Assembly: GCF_024748615.1 (NCBI RefSeq)
Contig: NZ_CP087168.1
Location: 4,402,001 to 4,466,000, forward strand
Length of the DNA stretch: 64,000 nt
Direction: 5' to 3'
From: Pseudomonas sp. B21-048
Lineage (GTDB): Bacteria; Pseudomonadota; Gammaproteobacteria; Pseudomonadales; Pseudomonadaceae
The notes below the pieces were generated by a model. The model had not been told where the DNA came from. It was given only the letters and a program-made list of their open reading frames with translations, and searched no databases. The stretch's first letter is position 1; every line of letters begins with the position of its first letter. Shown here piece by piece: positions 18,292-29,056 of this stretch. A program made the translations under genes and the position numbers.

Positions 18292-18693
18292 TCCAGAGGC
18301 TCCTGCATCGCTCTAATCCTAGTTATAACCCAGCACTTTGCATTAGCAAATGTTTCGAGCAAGACACATTGCCCGCCAAAAGCTCGAATGACAGGTCAAA
18401 AACCGACCGCCAGCATAACGCCCGCGCCCTGTTTGATTGCCAAGCCCGATGAGCCCGGTGTACAAATGGTCAGCTGCTGTCAGGAAACAGGCTTCAAAAG
18501 CGCTATCGCGGTCACCCCGTAGCCCCTCTGAAATCCCCTAAACACCGTAGCCTATTGGCGTAACGCGACATTTAATGTCAATATCGCGCCCACCCCTATT
18601 TCGTCGCCCCGTGCGGCTTACGCCGCAGGTCTCGCCCGTTTTTCAGTTAAACAAGGCTTTGAGTATCTGCGGTCTGTTGCAAAAAGGTAGTCA
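18292..18693. other. Intergenic region upstream of argF
   Basis: About 400 bases between the divergent 96-residue gene and argF. The only assignable element is the ArgR-like double site at 18550-18591. No small open frame with a ribosome-binding site and no terminator-like hairpin is evident. Confidence 0.6.
18550..18591 (-). promoter_or_regulatory. Probable ArgR operator upstream of argF
   Basis: On the minus strand TGTCGC-GTTACGCC-AA-N5 is an exact match to the Pseudomonas ArgR half-site TGTCGC-N8-AA-N5. It is preceded 21 bases upstream by a weaker half (GGGCGC-N8-CA). It lies 103-144 bases before the argF start. Repression of argF by ArgR is established in P. aeruginosa. Confidence 0.6.
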
Positions 18694-19617
18694 ATGATGA
18701 GCGCAAGGCACTTTCTCTCCCTGATGGATTGCACGCCCGAAGAGCTGGTCAGCGTGATCCGTCGAGGCGTTGAGCTCAAAGACCTGCGTAACCGCGGCGT
18801 ACTGTTCGAGCCTTTGAAGAACCGCGTCCTGGGGATGATTTTCGAGAAATCCTCGACCCGCACCCGTATCTCGTTTGAAGCCGGCATGATCCAGCTCGGT
18901 GGCCAGGCGATCTTCCTGTCGCCACGCGATACCCAATTGGGCCGTGGCGAGCCAATCGGCGACGGCGCCATTGTCATGTCGAGCATGCTCGACGCGGTGA
19001 TGATCCGTACCTTTGCCCATAGCACCCTGACCGAGTTCGCCGCCAACTCCCGTGTGCCGGTGATCAACGGCCTGTCCGATGACCTGCACCCGTGCCAGCT
19101 GCTGGCCGACATGCAAACCTTCCTCGAACATCGTGGTTCGATTCAAGGCAAGACCGTGGCCTGGATCGGCGATGGCAACAACATGTGCAACAGCTATATA
19201 GAAGCGGCGATCCAGTTCGACTTCCAGTTGCGCATCGCCTGCCCGGAAGGTTACGAGCCTAACCCTGAGTTCGTGGCTAAAGCCGGCGATCGGGTGACCA
19301 TCGTCCGCGATCCGCAGGAAGCCGTGCGCGGCGCGCATCTGGTGAGTACCGACGTCTGGACCTCCATGGGCCAGGAAGAGGAAACCGCCAAGCGCCTGAA
19401 GTTGTTCGCACCGTTCCAGGTCAACCGTGCCCTGCTCGACCTGGCCGCGCCGGACGTGCTGTTCATGCATTGCCTGCCGGCCCACCGTGGCGAGGAAATC
19501 AGCCTTGACCTGCTCGACGACTCGCGCTCAGTAGCCTGGGATCAAGCCGAAAACCGTCTTCACGCACAAAAGGCCCTGCTCGAATTTCTCGTCCCGCCTT
19601 CGTATCACCACGCATGA
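18694..19617 (+). CDS. argF: Ornithine carbamoyltransferase, anabolic
   Basis: Makes citrulline from ornithine and carbamoyl phosphate in arginine synthesis. The 307-residue protein has the carbamoyl-phosphate motif SSTRTR near residue 52, the HPCQ-type segment [10 protein letters not shown], and the ornithine-binding Cys in MHCLPAHRG. Its location beside an ABC ATPase gene matches the anabolic argF of P. aeruginosa, not the arc operon enzyme. AAAGG six bases upstream supports 18694, though the next codon is also ATG. It overlaps the downstream ATPase by 4 bases. Confidence 0.97.
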   Translation: MMSARHFLSLMDCTPEELVSVIRRGVELKDLRNRGVLFEPLKNRVLGMIFEKSSTRTRISFEAGMIQLGGQAIFLSPRDTQLGRGEPIGDGAIVMSSMLDAVMIRTFAHSTLTEFAANSRVPVINGLSDDLHPCQLLADMQTFLEHRGSIQGKTVAWIGDGNNMCNSYIEAAIQFDFQLRIACPEGYEPNPEFVAKAGDRVTIVRDPQEAVRGAHLVSTDVWTSMGQEEETAKRLKLFAPFQVNRALLDLAAPDVLFMHCLPAHRGEEISLDLLDDSRSVAWDQAENRLHAQKALLEFLVPPSYHHA

Positions 19618-20723
19618 GCCAGCCATTACTGCTGAACCTGCGCAACCTGGCCTGCGGTTACCAAAACCAGCGGGTTGTGCAGAACCTCAACCTGCATTTG
19701 AATGCCGGCGATATCGGTTGCCTGCTGGGGTCTTCAGGTTGCGGCAAAACCACCACTCTTCGCGCGATTGCCGGTTTTGAACCGGTACACGAAGGTGAAA
19801 TCCAGTTGGCGGGCGAAACCATCTCCAGCGCCGGTTTCACCCTCGCCCCGGAGAAGCGCCGGATCGGCATGGTGTTCCAGGATTACGCGCTGTTTCCGCA
19901 TTTGAGCGTGGCCGAGAACATCGCCTTCGGGATCCGTAAGCATCCACAAAAAGATCGCGTGATTGAAGAGCTGCTTGAACTGGTCAATCTGAAAAACCTC
20001 GGCAAGCGCTTTCCCCATGAGCTGTCCGGCGGCCAGCAGCAACGTGTCGCCCTCGCCCGCGCCCTGGCGCCGGAACCGCAGCTGCTGTTGCTCGATGAAC
20101 CGTTCTCCAACCTCGACGGCGAATTGCGACGCAAGCTCAGCCATGAAGTACGCGCCATTCTCAAGGCTCGCGGCACCAGTGCGATTCTGGTGACCCACGA
20201 TCAGGAAGAAGCCTTCGCGGTCAGCGACCACGTGGGCGTTTTCAAGGAAGGTTGCCTGGAGCAGTGGGACACGCCCTACAACCTCTATCACGAACCATTG
20301 ACGCCATTCGTGGCCAGTTTCATTGGCCAGGGTTACTTCATTCGCGGTCAGTTGAGCAGCCCGGAGTCGGTGCAGACCGAGTTGGGTGAATTGCGCGGTA
20401 ACCGTGCCTACACTTGGCCAATCGGTTGTGCCGTGGATGTGTTGCTGCGTCCGGACGATATCGTCTATGCGCCGGACAGCCCACTGAGGGCGCAGATTGT
20501 TGGCAAGAGCTTCCAGGGGGCATCAACCCTGTACCGCTTGCAGTTGCCTACGGGCGCACAGCTGGAGTCGATTTTCCCGAGTCATGCCGATCATCTGGTC
20601 GGTGCTGAAGTCGGCATTCGGGTGGCGGCTGAACACCTGGTGCTGTTCCAGGCGAACGGCAGCACGGCGGCGCAGATTCCGGTGATCGAATCCGGTGTTC
20701 GGCGGTACAGCACCGCCAGTTGA
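19614..20723 (+). CDS. ABC transporter ATP-binding protein, Fe3+/polyamine (FbpC/PotA) type, orphan
   Basis: ATPase of an importer, 369 residues. Walker A is GSSGCGKTT near residue 39, the signature is [15 protein letters not shown], Walker B is [12 protein letters not shown], and the H-loop is in [11 protein letters not shown]-terminal regulatory OB/TOBE-like region covers about residues 245-355. No permease or binding protein is adjacent, so the transported substrate is not shown; the domain layout favours ferric iron, sulfate or polyamines. The ATGA overlap with argF couples its translation to arginine synthesis. Confidence 0.88.
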   Translation: MSQPLLLNLRNLACGYQNQRVVQNLNLHLNAGDIGCLLGSSGCGKTTTLRAIAGFEPVHEGEIQLAGETISSAGFTLAPEKRRIGMVFQDYALFPHLSVAENIAFGIRKHPQKDRVIEELLELVNLKNLGKRFPHELSGGQQQRVALARALAPEPQLLLLDEPFSNLDGELRRKLSHEVRAILKARGTSAILVTHDQEEAFAVSDHVGVFKEGCLEQWDTPYNLYHEPLTPFVASFIGQGYFIRGQLSSPESVQTELGELRGNRAYTWPIGCAVDVLLRPDDIVYAPDSPLRAQIVGKSFQGASTLYRLQLPTGAQLESIFPSHADHLVGAEVGIRVAAEHLVLFQANGSTAAQIPVIESGVRRYSTAS

Positions 20724-20770
20724 CACCAGAATCTGCGTAAGATCGCCGCACCGCTCGCGCCTACAAAAAA

Positions 20771-21553
20771 TCATCCGAGCATTAATTTTCCGCTTGCGAT
20801 CAGCGTCGCATTCCCACCAATACTCACTCGATCCCCTTCCAGCCGGCAGAACAACTCCCCACCCCGTGCCGAACACTGATAAGCCGTCAGACTCGACTTG
20901 CTCAAGCGTTCCGACCAATACGGAATCAGGCTGCAATGGGTCGAACCGGTCACCGGGTCTTCGTCGATGCCGATCGCCGGAGCAAAGTATCGCGACACAA
21001 AATCATGCTTGTTACCCCTGGCCGTCACAATGGCACCCGGCCACGGCAGTTTTGCCAGCGCAATCATGTCCGGCTGACAATCGAGCACCGCTTGCTCGGA
21101 CTCCAGTACCACGAACAATTCTTTCGAACCCAGCACTTCGACTGTTTTCACACCCAAGGCGCGCTCGACTTCCAGGATCACATCCACTTCTGTCGGCACG
21201 ACGGCCGGGAAATCCAGCCACAAGCGCTTGCCCTCACGGCCGACACTCAGCGGGCCGGCCTTGCAGATGAAGTCCAGCCGTTCGACCGGTTCCTTATAGA
21301 TTTCAAACAGAACATAAGCGCTGGCCAAGGTCGCATGGCCGCACAGCGGGACTTCGGTGGTCGGGGTAAACCAGCGGATGTGCCAGACGGCCCCCTCACG
21401 CACCAAAAATGCAGTTTCGGCGAGGTTGTGTTCGGCGGCGATTTTTTGCATCAACTCATCGTCGAGCCAGGTATCGAGCCGGTACACCATCGCCGGGTTG
21501 CCACTGAACGGCCGATCACTGAACGCGTCGACCTGATGAAACGCTAGCTGCAT
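20771..21553 (-). CDS. PhzF-family isomerase-like protein
   Basis: A 260-residue member of the PhzF (diaminopimelate-epimerase fold) family. The N-terminal half has the DAFSDRPFSGNP signature and the catalytic Glu46 in HNLAETAFLV. The C-terminal half has the ...DEDPVTGSTHCSLIPYW signature. No other phenazine gene is nearby, so it is probably a stand-alone housekeeping member rather than part of phenazine synthesis. The start has GGAG seven bases upstream. Confidence 0.9.
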   Translation of the reverse strand: MQLAFHQVDAFSDRPFSGNPAMVYRLDTWLDDELMQKIAAEHNLAETAFLVREGAVWHIRWFTPTTEVPLCGHATLASAYVLFEIYKEPVERLDFICKAGPLSVGREGKRLWLDFPAVVPTEVDVILEVERALGVKTVEVLGSKELFVVLESEQAVLDCQPDMIALAKLPWPGAIVTARGNKHDFVSRYFAPAIGIDEDPVTGSTHCSLIPYWSERLSKSSLTAYQCSARGGELFCRLEGDRVSIGGNATLIASGKLMLG

Positions 21554-21668
21554 GCCACTTCTCCTTTTTCAAGTCGACGAGCATGAAGCCACGAAGAGCC
21601 CTTAACCATATACAGAACGAATCAATTTCCACCATACAGGGCCGGGCTGAACGCCCGAGGCCCTCTGC

Positions 21669-22139
21669 TCAGGCGCGACCGATATCGGCGAATTTCGCCT
21701 GGGTGTGCTCGGCCAATACGGTGGGCGCCAGTTCAACTTCCAGACCGCGCCGCCCGGCGCTGACGAAGATGCTGGAAAAAGGCTGAGCTGAACGGTCAAT
21801 AAAGGTGCGCAGGCGCTTCTTCTGCCCGAGCGGGCTGATACCGCCTAATAGATACCCCGTCGATCGTTGTGCAGCCGCAGGATCGGCCATTTCGACTTTT
21901 TTCACGCCAGCGGCCTGCGCCAGCGCCTTCAGGTCCAGACTTCCGGCGACCGGCACCACGACCACCAACAATTCCCCCTTTTCACTGGCCGCCAGCAATG
22001 TCTTGAACACCTGCGCGGGATCCAGCCCCAGCTTTTCCGCAGCCTCCAGACCGTAGGACGCAGCCTTCGGATCATGTTCGTAACTGTGCACACGATGTTC
22101 GGCACGAACTTTTTTCAACAAATCCAATGCAGGGGTCAT
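21669..22139 (-). CDS. ybaK: Cys-tRNA(Pro)/Cys-tRNA(Cys) deacylase YbaK
   Basis: Hydrolyses mischarged Cys-tRNA(Pro) as a free-standing editing domain. The 156-residue protein begins [20 protein letters not shown] and contains [20 protein letters not shown] and [19 protein letters not shown], both characteristic of the YbaK/EbsC family. The length is typical. GGAG precedes the ATG by five bases. Confidence 0.92.
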   Translation of the reverse strand: MTPALDLLKKVRAEHRVHSYEHDPKAASYGLEAAEKLGLDPAQVFKTLLAASEKGELLVVVVPVAGSLDLKALAQAAGVKKVEMADPAAAQRSTGYLLGGISPLGQKKRLRTFIDRSAQPFSSIFVSAGRRGLEVELAPTVLAEHTQAKFADIGRA

Positions 22140-22510
22140 GGCAGCTCCAGGCGTGGCGGCAGCAGAAAAAATACTGCGCAGGATTCTAGGTCATTGATCG
22201 ATAAAAGGCTCTATTGCGGCGTCTTTTCAGAGGACTGCCCTGGTATTCGGCCGCACGTTCATTTTCCATCGCCAAGTGATCGACACGGTCATTCATGCGA
22301 CTAATAGTTGAAATGTGACTGATGATTCACTTTCGACCTTTGACAGCAGCGTTTCTTGTCTATATTTTTTCGAATTTGAATATGGCACGAATGTCTCACA
22401 GCAACACCCAGCAGCAAGCCGCGCACAGGATGGGGATCCTGCCTCTCGGTGAAAATCGCGCTTTGACCTTGACGAAAAAGCGCCAGACAACAACAAAAAC
22501 GAGGTTTTCA
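22140..22510. other. Intergenic region between ybaK and glpF
   Basis: About 370 bases between divergent genes. It contains a GlpR-like site at 22365-22384 and a GAGG ribosome-binding site before glpF. An in-frame extension of glpF reaches back to 22322 but crosses the operator and has no family resemblance, so I treat it as non-coding. Confidence 0.6.
22365..22384 (+). promoter_or_regulatory. GlpR-like operator upstream of glpF
   Basis: TTTTTTCGAATTTGAATATG matches 16 of 20 positions of the E. coli-type GlpR consensus WATKYTCGWWWNCGAMCATW. It lies 126 bases before the glpF start. GlpR itself is encoded at 25040. Confidence 0.55.
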
Positions 22511-23362
22511 ATGACAACTGCTTTACAACAACCGTCGCTCTCGAGCCAATGCATGGCCGAGTTCATGGGGACTGCGCTGCTGATTTTTTTCGGTACAGGC
22601 TGCGTTGCCGCCCTCAAGGTGGCGGGTGCCAGCTTCGGACTGTGGGAAATCAGCATCATCTGGGGGATTGGCGTCAGCATGGCGATCTACCTCACCGCCG
22701 GCGTTTCCGGCGCGCACCTCAACCCTGCCGTGAGCATCGCGCTGAGCATTTTCGCTGACTTCGAAAAGCGCAAACTGCCTTTCTATATCTTCTCCCAAGT
22801 GGCCGGCGCCTTCTGCGGGGCACTATTGGTTTACACGCTGTACAGCAACCTTTTCTTCGATTTCGAACAAGCCCAGCAAATGGTTCGTGGCACCCAGGCC
22901 AGCCTTGAATTGGCCTCGGTGTTCTCAACCTTTCCCAATCCTGCCCTGTCCACCGCTCAGGCCTTTTTGGTGGAAGTGATCATCACCGCCCTCCTGATGG
23001 GCGTGATCATGTCGCTGACCGATGACAACAATGGCCTGCCCAAAGGGCCGCTGGCACCGCTGCTGATCGGCCTGCTGATTGCCGTGATTGGCAGTTCGAT
23101 GGGGCCGCTGACCGGTTTCGCGATGAACCCGGCCCGTGACTTCGGTCCTAAACTAATGACTTTCTTCGCAGGCTGGGGTGAAATTTCCTTCACTGGCGGG
23201 CGCGATATCCCGTACTTCCTGATCCCGATTTTTGCACCGATTGTCGGTGCCTGCCTCGGTGCCGCAGCTTATCGCGGGCTGATTGCCCGTCATCTGCCCG
23301 GCGCCATACCTGCTACAAAGGATGCAGCACCGGCCATTGACGGCAAACCCAGAACGTCTTGA
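22511..23362 (+). CDS. glpF: Glycerol uptake facilitator (aquaglyceroporin)
   Basis: Membrane channel for glycerol. The 283-residue protein has six hydrophobic segments and both NPA half-helices: HLNPAVS (first) and GFAMNPARDFGPKL (second, with the Asp typical of glycerol channels). The ATG at 22511 has GAGG six bases upstream. It heads glpFK, with 76 bases to glpK. It is probably repressed by GlpR and induced by glycerol 3-phosphate. Confidence 0.96.
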   Translation: MTTALQQPSLSSQCMAEFMGTALLIFFGTGCVAALKVAGASFGLWEISIIWGIGVSMAIYLTAGVSGAHLNPAVSIALSIFADFEKRKLPFYIFSQVAGAFCGALLVYTLYSNLFFDFEQAQQMVRGTQASLELASVFSTFPNPALSTAQAFLVEVIITALLMGVIMSLTDDNNGLPKGPLAPLLIGLLIAVIGSSMGPLTGFAMNPARDFGPKLMTFFAGWGEISFTGGRDIPYFLIPIFAPIVGACLGAAAYRGLIARHLPGAIPATKDAAPAIDGKPRTS

Positions 23363-23417
23363 AACCGTTGGCGCGTGATCCTGCCGCTGTGGCCCCGCGC
23401 CTGATCTCACTTCCTAA

Positions 23418-24944
<1,527 letters not shown>

Positions 24945-25039
24945 ACCAAGGCCGGAGTTCGTATCCGGTTGTAACTGGTAGGGAGCGGATTCCTGCGGCA
25001 TCATGGGCAAATTTTGCATGGCAGCCCAAAGGAAGCCCC

Positions 25040-25795
25040 ATGAATCTGCCTCCCCGTCAGCAGCAAATCCTCGAACTGGTCCGCGAACGCGGCTATGTCA
25101 GCATTGAGGAAATGGCTCAGCTGTTCGTCGTTACACCGCAAACCATCCGCCGCGATATCAATCAACTGGCAGAAGTCAATCTGTTGCGTCGCTACCACGG
25201 CGGCGCAGCCTATGATTCCAGTGTCGAAAACACCGCCTACGCCATGCGCGCCGATCAGATGCGTGATGAAAAGCAACGTATTGGCGAAGCCATTGCCGCG
25301 CAGATTCCCGATCACGCCTCGCTGTTCATCAACATCGGCACCACCACCGAATCCATCGCTCGAGCGCTGCTCAACCACAACCACCTGAAGATCATCACTA
25401 ACAACCTGCACGTCGCTTCGATGCTCAGCGCCAAAGACGATTTCGACGTGCTGCTGACAGGCGGCAACGTACGGCGTGACGGCGGTCTGGTCGGGCAGGC
25501 CAGCGTCGATTTCATCAACCAGTTCAAGGTCGACTTTGCCCTGGTCGGCATCAGCGGTATCGATGAAGACGGCAGCCTGCTGGATTTCGATTATCAGGAA
25601 GTACGGGTATCCCAGGCGATCATCGCCAACGCCCGTCAAGTAATCCTCGCGGCGGACTCCAGCAAATTCGGACGCAACGCCATGATTCGCCTGGGCCCGA
25701 TCAGCCTGATCGATTGCCTGGTCACTGATCAGCAGCCTTCGCCGGCCCTGACGCAGTTGTTGAGCCAGCACAAGATTCGGTTGGAAGTGGTTTAA
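25040..25795 (+). CDS. glpR: Glycerol-3-phosphate regulon repressor, DeoR family
   Basis: Represses the glp genes until glycerol 3-phosphate binds. The 251-residue protein has an N-terminal DeoR helix-turn-helix ([23 protein letters not shown], residues about 20-42) and a sugar-phosphate-binding domain ([30 protein letters not shown]). It sits between glpK and glpD, its usual Pseudomonas place. Targets are the sites at 22365 and 26011-26050. Confidence 0.95.
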   Translation: MNLPPRQQQILELVRERGYVSIEEMAQLFVVTPQTIRRDINQLAEVNLLRRYHGGAAYDSSVENTAYAMRADQMRDEKQRIGEAIAAQIPDHASLFINIGTTTESIARALLNHNHLKIITNNLHVASMLSAKDDFDVLLTGGNVRRDGGLVGQASVDFINQFKVDFALVGISGIDEDGSLLDFDYQEVRVSQAIIANARQVILAADSSKFGRNAMIRLGPISLIDCLVTDQQPSPALTQLLSQHKIRLEVV

Positions 25796-25808
25796 CCCCC
25801 CCCGACTC

Positions 25809-25916
25809 TCGTTCCCACGCTCTGCGTGGGAATGCCGCCTGGGACGCTCCGCGTCCCACCTCAAGCGCTGACGCAGAGCGTCTATTGATGCATTCCCACG
25901 CAGAGCGTGGGAACGA
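25809..25916. repeat. 108-bp palindromic repeat, CGTTCCCACGC type
   Basis: The outer arms TCGTTCCCACGCTCTGCGTG... and ...CACGCAGAGCGTGGGAACGA are inverted, with inner GGGACGCTCCGCGTCCC and ACGCAGAGCGT palindromes. A second copy lies at 53746-53856. It is intergenic between glpR and glpD. Confidence 0.85.
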
Positions 25917-26010
25917 TCTGTGCGCAAATGTTCGAAAATTTTCCTTTAACTGCCCTTCGATCAGTATTTTCAATCGAAGGTGGCTGGTTGCGCGCGTCTT
26001 TATGGGCTAA

Positions 26011-26050
26011 TATTTTCGTAAATGAACATTGATGTTCGAATTACAATATA
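26011..26050 (+). promoter_or_regulatory. Tandem GlpR-like operators upstream of glpD
   Basis: TATTTTCGTAAATGAACATT (26011-26030) matches 19 of 20 positions of the GlpR consensus. The adjoining 26031-26050 matches about 16 of 20. A further half-site (AATGTTCG) occurs at 25927. The tandem ends 26 bases before the glpD start, well placed to block its promoter. Confidence 0.75.
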
Positions 26051-26076
26051 GAAATTCAAAAGCCCGAGGCCAGCCG

Positions 26077-27615
26077 ATGCCCACTTCTACCTTGCCTACG
26101 CCCCCTCTCGCCGAGGTTTACGATATCGCCGTCATCGGTGGTGGGATCAATGGCGTGGGGATCGCAGCGGATGCCGCCGGTCGCGGTCTTTCGGTATTCC
26201 TTTGCGAAAAGGATGATCTGGCCAGCCACACCTCGTCTGCCAGCAGCAAGCTGATCCACGGCGGCCTGCGCTACCTCGAACATTACGAATTCCGCCTGGT
26301 GCGCGAAGCCCTCGCCGAACGCGAAGTGCTGCTGGCGAAGGCGCCGCACATCGTCAAACAAATGCGCTTCGTGTTGCCACACCGTCCGCACTTGCGGCCC
26401 GCCTGGATGATCCGCGCCGGCCTGTTCCTTTATGATCACCTCGGCAAACGGGAAAAACTCAAAGGCTCGAAAAGCCTGAAGTTCGGTCCGGACAGCGTAC
26501 TGAAAAGCGAAATCACCCAAGGCTTCGAATATTCCGATTGCTGGGTTGATGACGCACGCCTGGTCGTACTGAACGCCATGGCCGCCCGCGAGAAAAGCGC
26601 TCATGTCCACACCCAAACCCGTTGCGTCGGTGCTCGTCGCACCAAAGGCCTGTGGCATCTGCACCTGGAACGCGCCGATGGCAGCCTGTTTTCGATCCGC
26701 ACCAAAGCGCTGGTGAATGCAGCCGGCCCGTGGGTCGCCAAGTTCATCCGCGACGACCTGAAGATGGAATCGCCCTATGGCATTCGACTGATACAAGGCA
26801 GCCATTTGATCGTGCCGAAACTGTATGAAGGCGAACACGCGCACATTCTGCAGAATGAAGATCAACGCATCGTCTTCACCATTCCGTACCTGAACCACTT
26901 CACCCTGATCGGCACCACCGACCGCGAGTACACCGGCGACCCGGCGAAAGTTGCAATCACCGAAGGCGAAACCAATTACCTACTCAAAGTGGTCAACGCC
27001 CACTTCAAGAAGCAACTCAGCCGCGACGATATCCTGCACAGCTATTCCGGTGTTCGTCCGCTGTGCAACGACGAATCCGACAACCCGTCGGCCGTCACCC
27101 GCGACTACACCCTGGCGTTGTCGGGCAGTGCCGAAGAAGCGCCGCTGCTGTCAGTGTTCGGCGGCAAACTGACGACTTACCGCAAACTGGCCGAATCGGC
27201 GCTGGCGCAACTGGCCCCCTACTTCACGCACATCCAGCCAAGCTGGACCGCCAGCGCTACCCTGCCTGGCGGCGAAGACATGACCACCCCGCAAGCCTTG
27301 AGCTCGCGGATTCGCGACCAATTCGACTGGCTGCCCACCGAGATCGCCCGTCGCTGGGCCACCAGTTACGGCAGCCGCACCTGGCGCATGCTCGAACGCG
27401 TGGAAAAACTCAGTGACCTGGGCGAACACCTCGGCGGCGGCCTCTACACCCGCGAAGTCGATTACCTGTGCAGCGAAGAATGGGCGACCACTGCCGAGGA
27501 CATCCTATGGCGCCGCACCAAGCTTGGGTTGTTCACGACGTCGGCAGAACAGCAAAAACTTAAGGAATACTTGAACAAGGTCGAACAGAACCGCCGCAAG
27601 ATCGAAGCGGCCTGA
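26077..27615 (+). CDS. glpD: Aerobic glycerol-3-phosphate dehydrogenase
   Basis: Membrane-associated FAD enzyme that oxidises glycerol 3-phosphate to dihydroxyacetone phosphate and feeds electrons to ubiquinone. The 512-residue protein has the FAD-binding GGGINGVGIAADAAGRG near residue 18, the SSKLIHGGLRYLE signature near residue 55, and a C-terminal helical DAO domain from about residue 390. The ATG at 26077 is the family start; an in-frame ATG at 26029 lies inside the operator. Confidence 0.97.
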   Translation: MPTSTLPTPPLAEVYDIAVIGGGINGVGIAADAAGRGLSVFLCEKDDLASHTSSASSKLIHGGLRYLEHYEFRLVREALAEREVLLAKAPHIVKQMRFVLPHRPHLRPAWMIRAGLFLYDHLGKREKLKGSKSLKFGPDSVLKSEITQGFEYSDCWVDDARLVVLNAMAAREKSAHVHTQTRCVGARRTKGLWHLHLERADGSLFSIRTKALVNAAGPWVAKFIRDDLKMESPYGIRLIQGSHLIVPKLYEGEHAHILQNEDQRIVFTIPYLNHFTLIGTTDREYTGDPAKVAITEGETNYLLKVVNAHFKKQLSRDDILHSYSGVRPLCNDESDNPSAVTRDYTLALSGSAEEAPLLSVFGGKLTTYRKLAESALAQLAPYFTHIQPSWTASATLPGGEDMTTPQALSSRIRDQFDWLPTEIARRWATSYGSRTWRMLERVEKLSDLGEHLGGGLYTREVDYLCSEEWATTAEDILWRRTKLGLFTTSAEQQKLKEYLNKVEQNRRKIEAA

Positions 27616-27635
27616 TCGGCAATCCGGTTAAAACG

Positions 27636-27669
27636 AAGCCCCTGAATCTCACGATTCAGGGGCTTTTTT
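27636..27669 (+). terminator. Rho-independent terminator after glpD
   Basis: AAGCCCCTGAATC and GATTCAGGGGCTT form a 13-bp stem around TCAC, followed by T residues. Confidence 0.94.
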
Positions 27670-27695
27670 CCTCCCGTAGGAGCGAGGGTGATTCA

Positions 27696-27740
27696 TTCGG
27701 TTTTCCGAACGCGACTTGCCGGTCGATTCGGTTAACCGGA
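27696..27740 (+). promoter_or_regulatory. Two phased AauR-type activator sites
   Basis: TTCGGTTTTCCGAA at 27696-27709 matches exactly the TTCGG-N4-CCGAA element reported for AauR of P. putida. TTCGGTTAACCGGA at 27727-27740 is a close second copy. Their centres are 31 bases apart, about three helical turns, so both dimers face the same side. They lie 80-120 bases upstream of the sigma-54-like promoter. Confidence 0.8.
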
Positions 27741-27817
27741 TTGTCCAGTGCAAAAAAATCACGCCATGAATATTTAATATCCTTATAAATCAATAACTTG
27801 ATCTGTATCGCCTGGCC

Positions 27818-27833
27818 TGGCACGACTCATGCT
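27818..27833 (+). promoter_or_regulatory. Sigma-54 promoter of the acidic amino acid transporter
   Basis: TGGCAC-N5-ATGCT has the invariant GG (27819-27820) and GC (27831-27832) with exactly ten bases between, as in -24/-12 promoters. It lies 115 bases before the binding-protein start and downstream of the two activator sites. Confidence 0.8.
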
Positions 27834-27947
27834 CTACACTCTTGAACGAATACCTGTTGCGCCAACACGTCAGGGTCATCAGGCATTCGCAGCACCGAAG
27901 GGCCGATGAACTGGCTCCATAAAAAAAACAATGTCGAGGAAAATTTG

Positions 27948-28862
27948 ATGCGCATCGTTCCCCATCTCCTGGGCGCAGCCATTGCTGCCGCTCTGATTAG
28001 CACTCCAGTTTTCGCAGCCGAACTCACCGGCACACTGAAGAAGATCAAAGAGTCCGGCACCATCACCCTCGGGCATCGTGACGCTTCCATTCCGTTTTCC
28101 TACATCGCGGACGCTTCCGGCAAACCGGTTGGCTACTCCCACGATATCCAGCTGAAAATCGTTGAAGCCATCAAGAAAGACCTGGACATGCCCAACCTCC
28201 AGGTCAAATACAACCTGGTAACCTCGCAAACCCGTATCCCGCTGGTGCAGAACGGCACCGTGGACGTCGAATGCGGCTCCACCACCAACAACGTCGAACG
28301 TCAGCAGCAAGTTGACTTCTCCGTCGGCATCTTCGAAATCGGCACCAAGCTGCTGGCCAAGAAAGATTCCCCTTACAAAGACTTCGCCGACCTTAAAGGC
28401 AAGAACGTCGTGACCACCGCCGGCACCACGTCCGAGCGCATCCTCAAGTCGATGAACGCCGATAAGCAAATGGGCATGAACGTGATCTCCGCCAAAGACC
28501 ATGGCGAGTCCTTCCAGATGCTGGAAACCGGCCGTGCCGTGGCTTTCATGATGGACGACGCCTTGCTGGCCGGTGAAATGGCCAAGGCCAAGAAGCCGAC
28601 TGACTGGGCCGTAACCGGGACTGCGCAGTCCAATGAAATTTACGGTTGCATGGTTCGCAAAGGCGACGCACCGTTCAAGAAAGCTGTCGACGACGCCATC
28701 ATCGCGACCTACAAGTCCGGCGAGATCAACAAGATCTACGAAAAATGGTTCATGCAGCCAATTCCGCCAAAAGGCCTGAACCTGATGTTCCCGATGAGCG
28801 AAGAGCTCAAGGCCCTGATCGCCAATCCGACCGACAAAGCGGCTGACGAAAAGAAATCCTGA
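27948..28862 (+). CDS. gltI: Glutamate/aspartate ABC transporter, periplasmic binding protein
   Basis: Captures acidic amino acids in the periplasm (AatJ in P. putida naming). The 304-residue precursor has a signal peptide (MRIVPHLLGAAIAAALISTP, cleaved after VFA) and the family-3 solute-binding signature region LGHRDASIPFSYI. ECGSTTNNVERQQQVDFS is typical of the Glu/Asp binders. The ATG at 27948 starts the signal peptide; 14 upstream in-frame codons are unlikely to be translated. It heads gltIJKL. Confidence 0.95.
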   Translation: MRIVPHLLGAAIAAALISTPVFAAELTGTLKKIKESGTITLGHRDASIPFSYIADASGKPVGYSHDIQLKIVEAIKKDLDMPNLQVKYNLVTSQTRIPLVQNGTVDVECGSTTNNVERQQQVDFSVGIFEIGTKLLAKKDSPYKDFADLKGKNVVTTAGTTSERILKSMNADKQMGMNVISAKDHGESFQMLETGRAVAFMMDDALLAGEMAKAKKPTDWAVTGTAQSNEIYGCMVRKGDAPFKKAVDDAIIATYKSGEINKIYEKWFMQPIPPKGLNLMFPMSEELKALIANPTDKAADEKKS

Positions 28863-28877
28863 TTTCTGACTAACCTT

Positions 28878-28910
28878 ATCCCCTGAGAGGGCCTGCGCCC
28901 TTTCAGGGAT
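28878..28910 (+). other. mRNA hairpin between binding protein and permease genes
   Basis: ATCCCCTGAGAGGGC and GCCCTTTCAGGGAT form a strong stem 16 bases after the gltI stop, without a T run. Such hairpins protect the binding-protein message and give it excess over the permease; that role here is inferred. Confidence 0.65.
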
Positions 28911-29056
28911 TTGTCACTCCCTGCTGGCATTTCTGGAAACACTCGAACCGGTGGCTATCGAGCCGCTCGTGTGTGCCTGAACTTCAAGGTTCGGGCGGGA
29001 ACGGAGCTTCCCCAGGCGGGCATTTGCACATCGAACGAATCCGAGGGGAGACCCTA

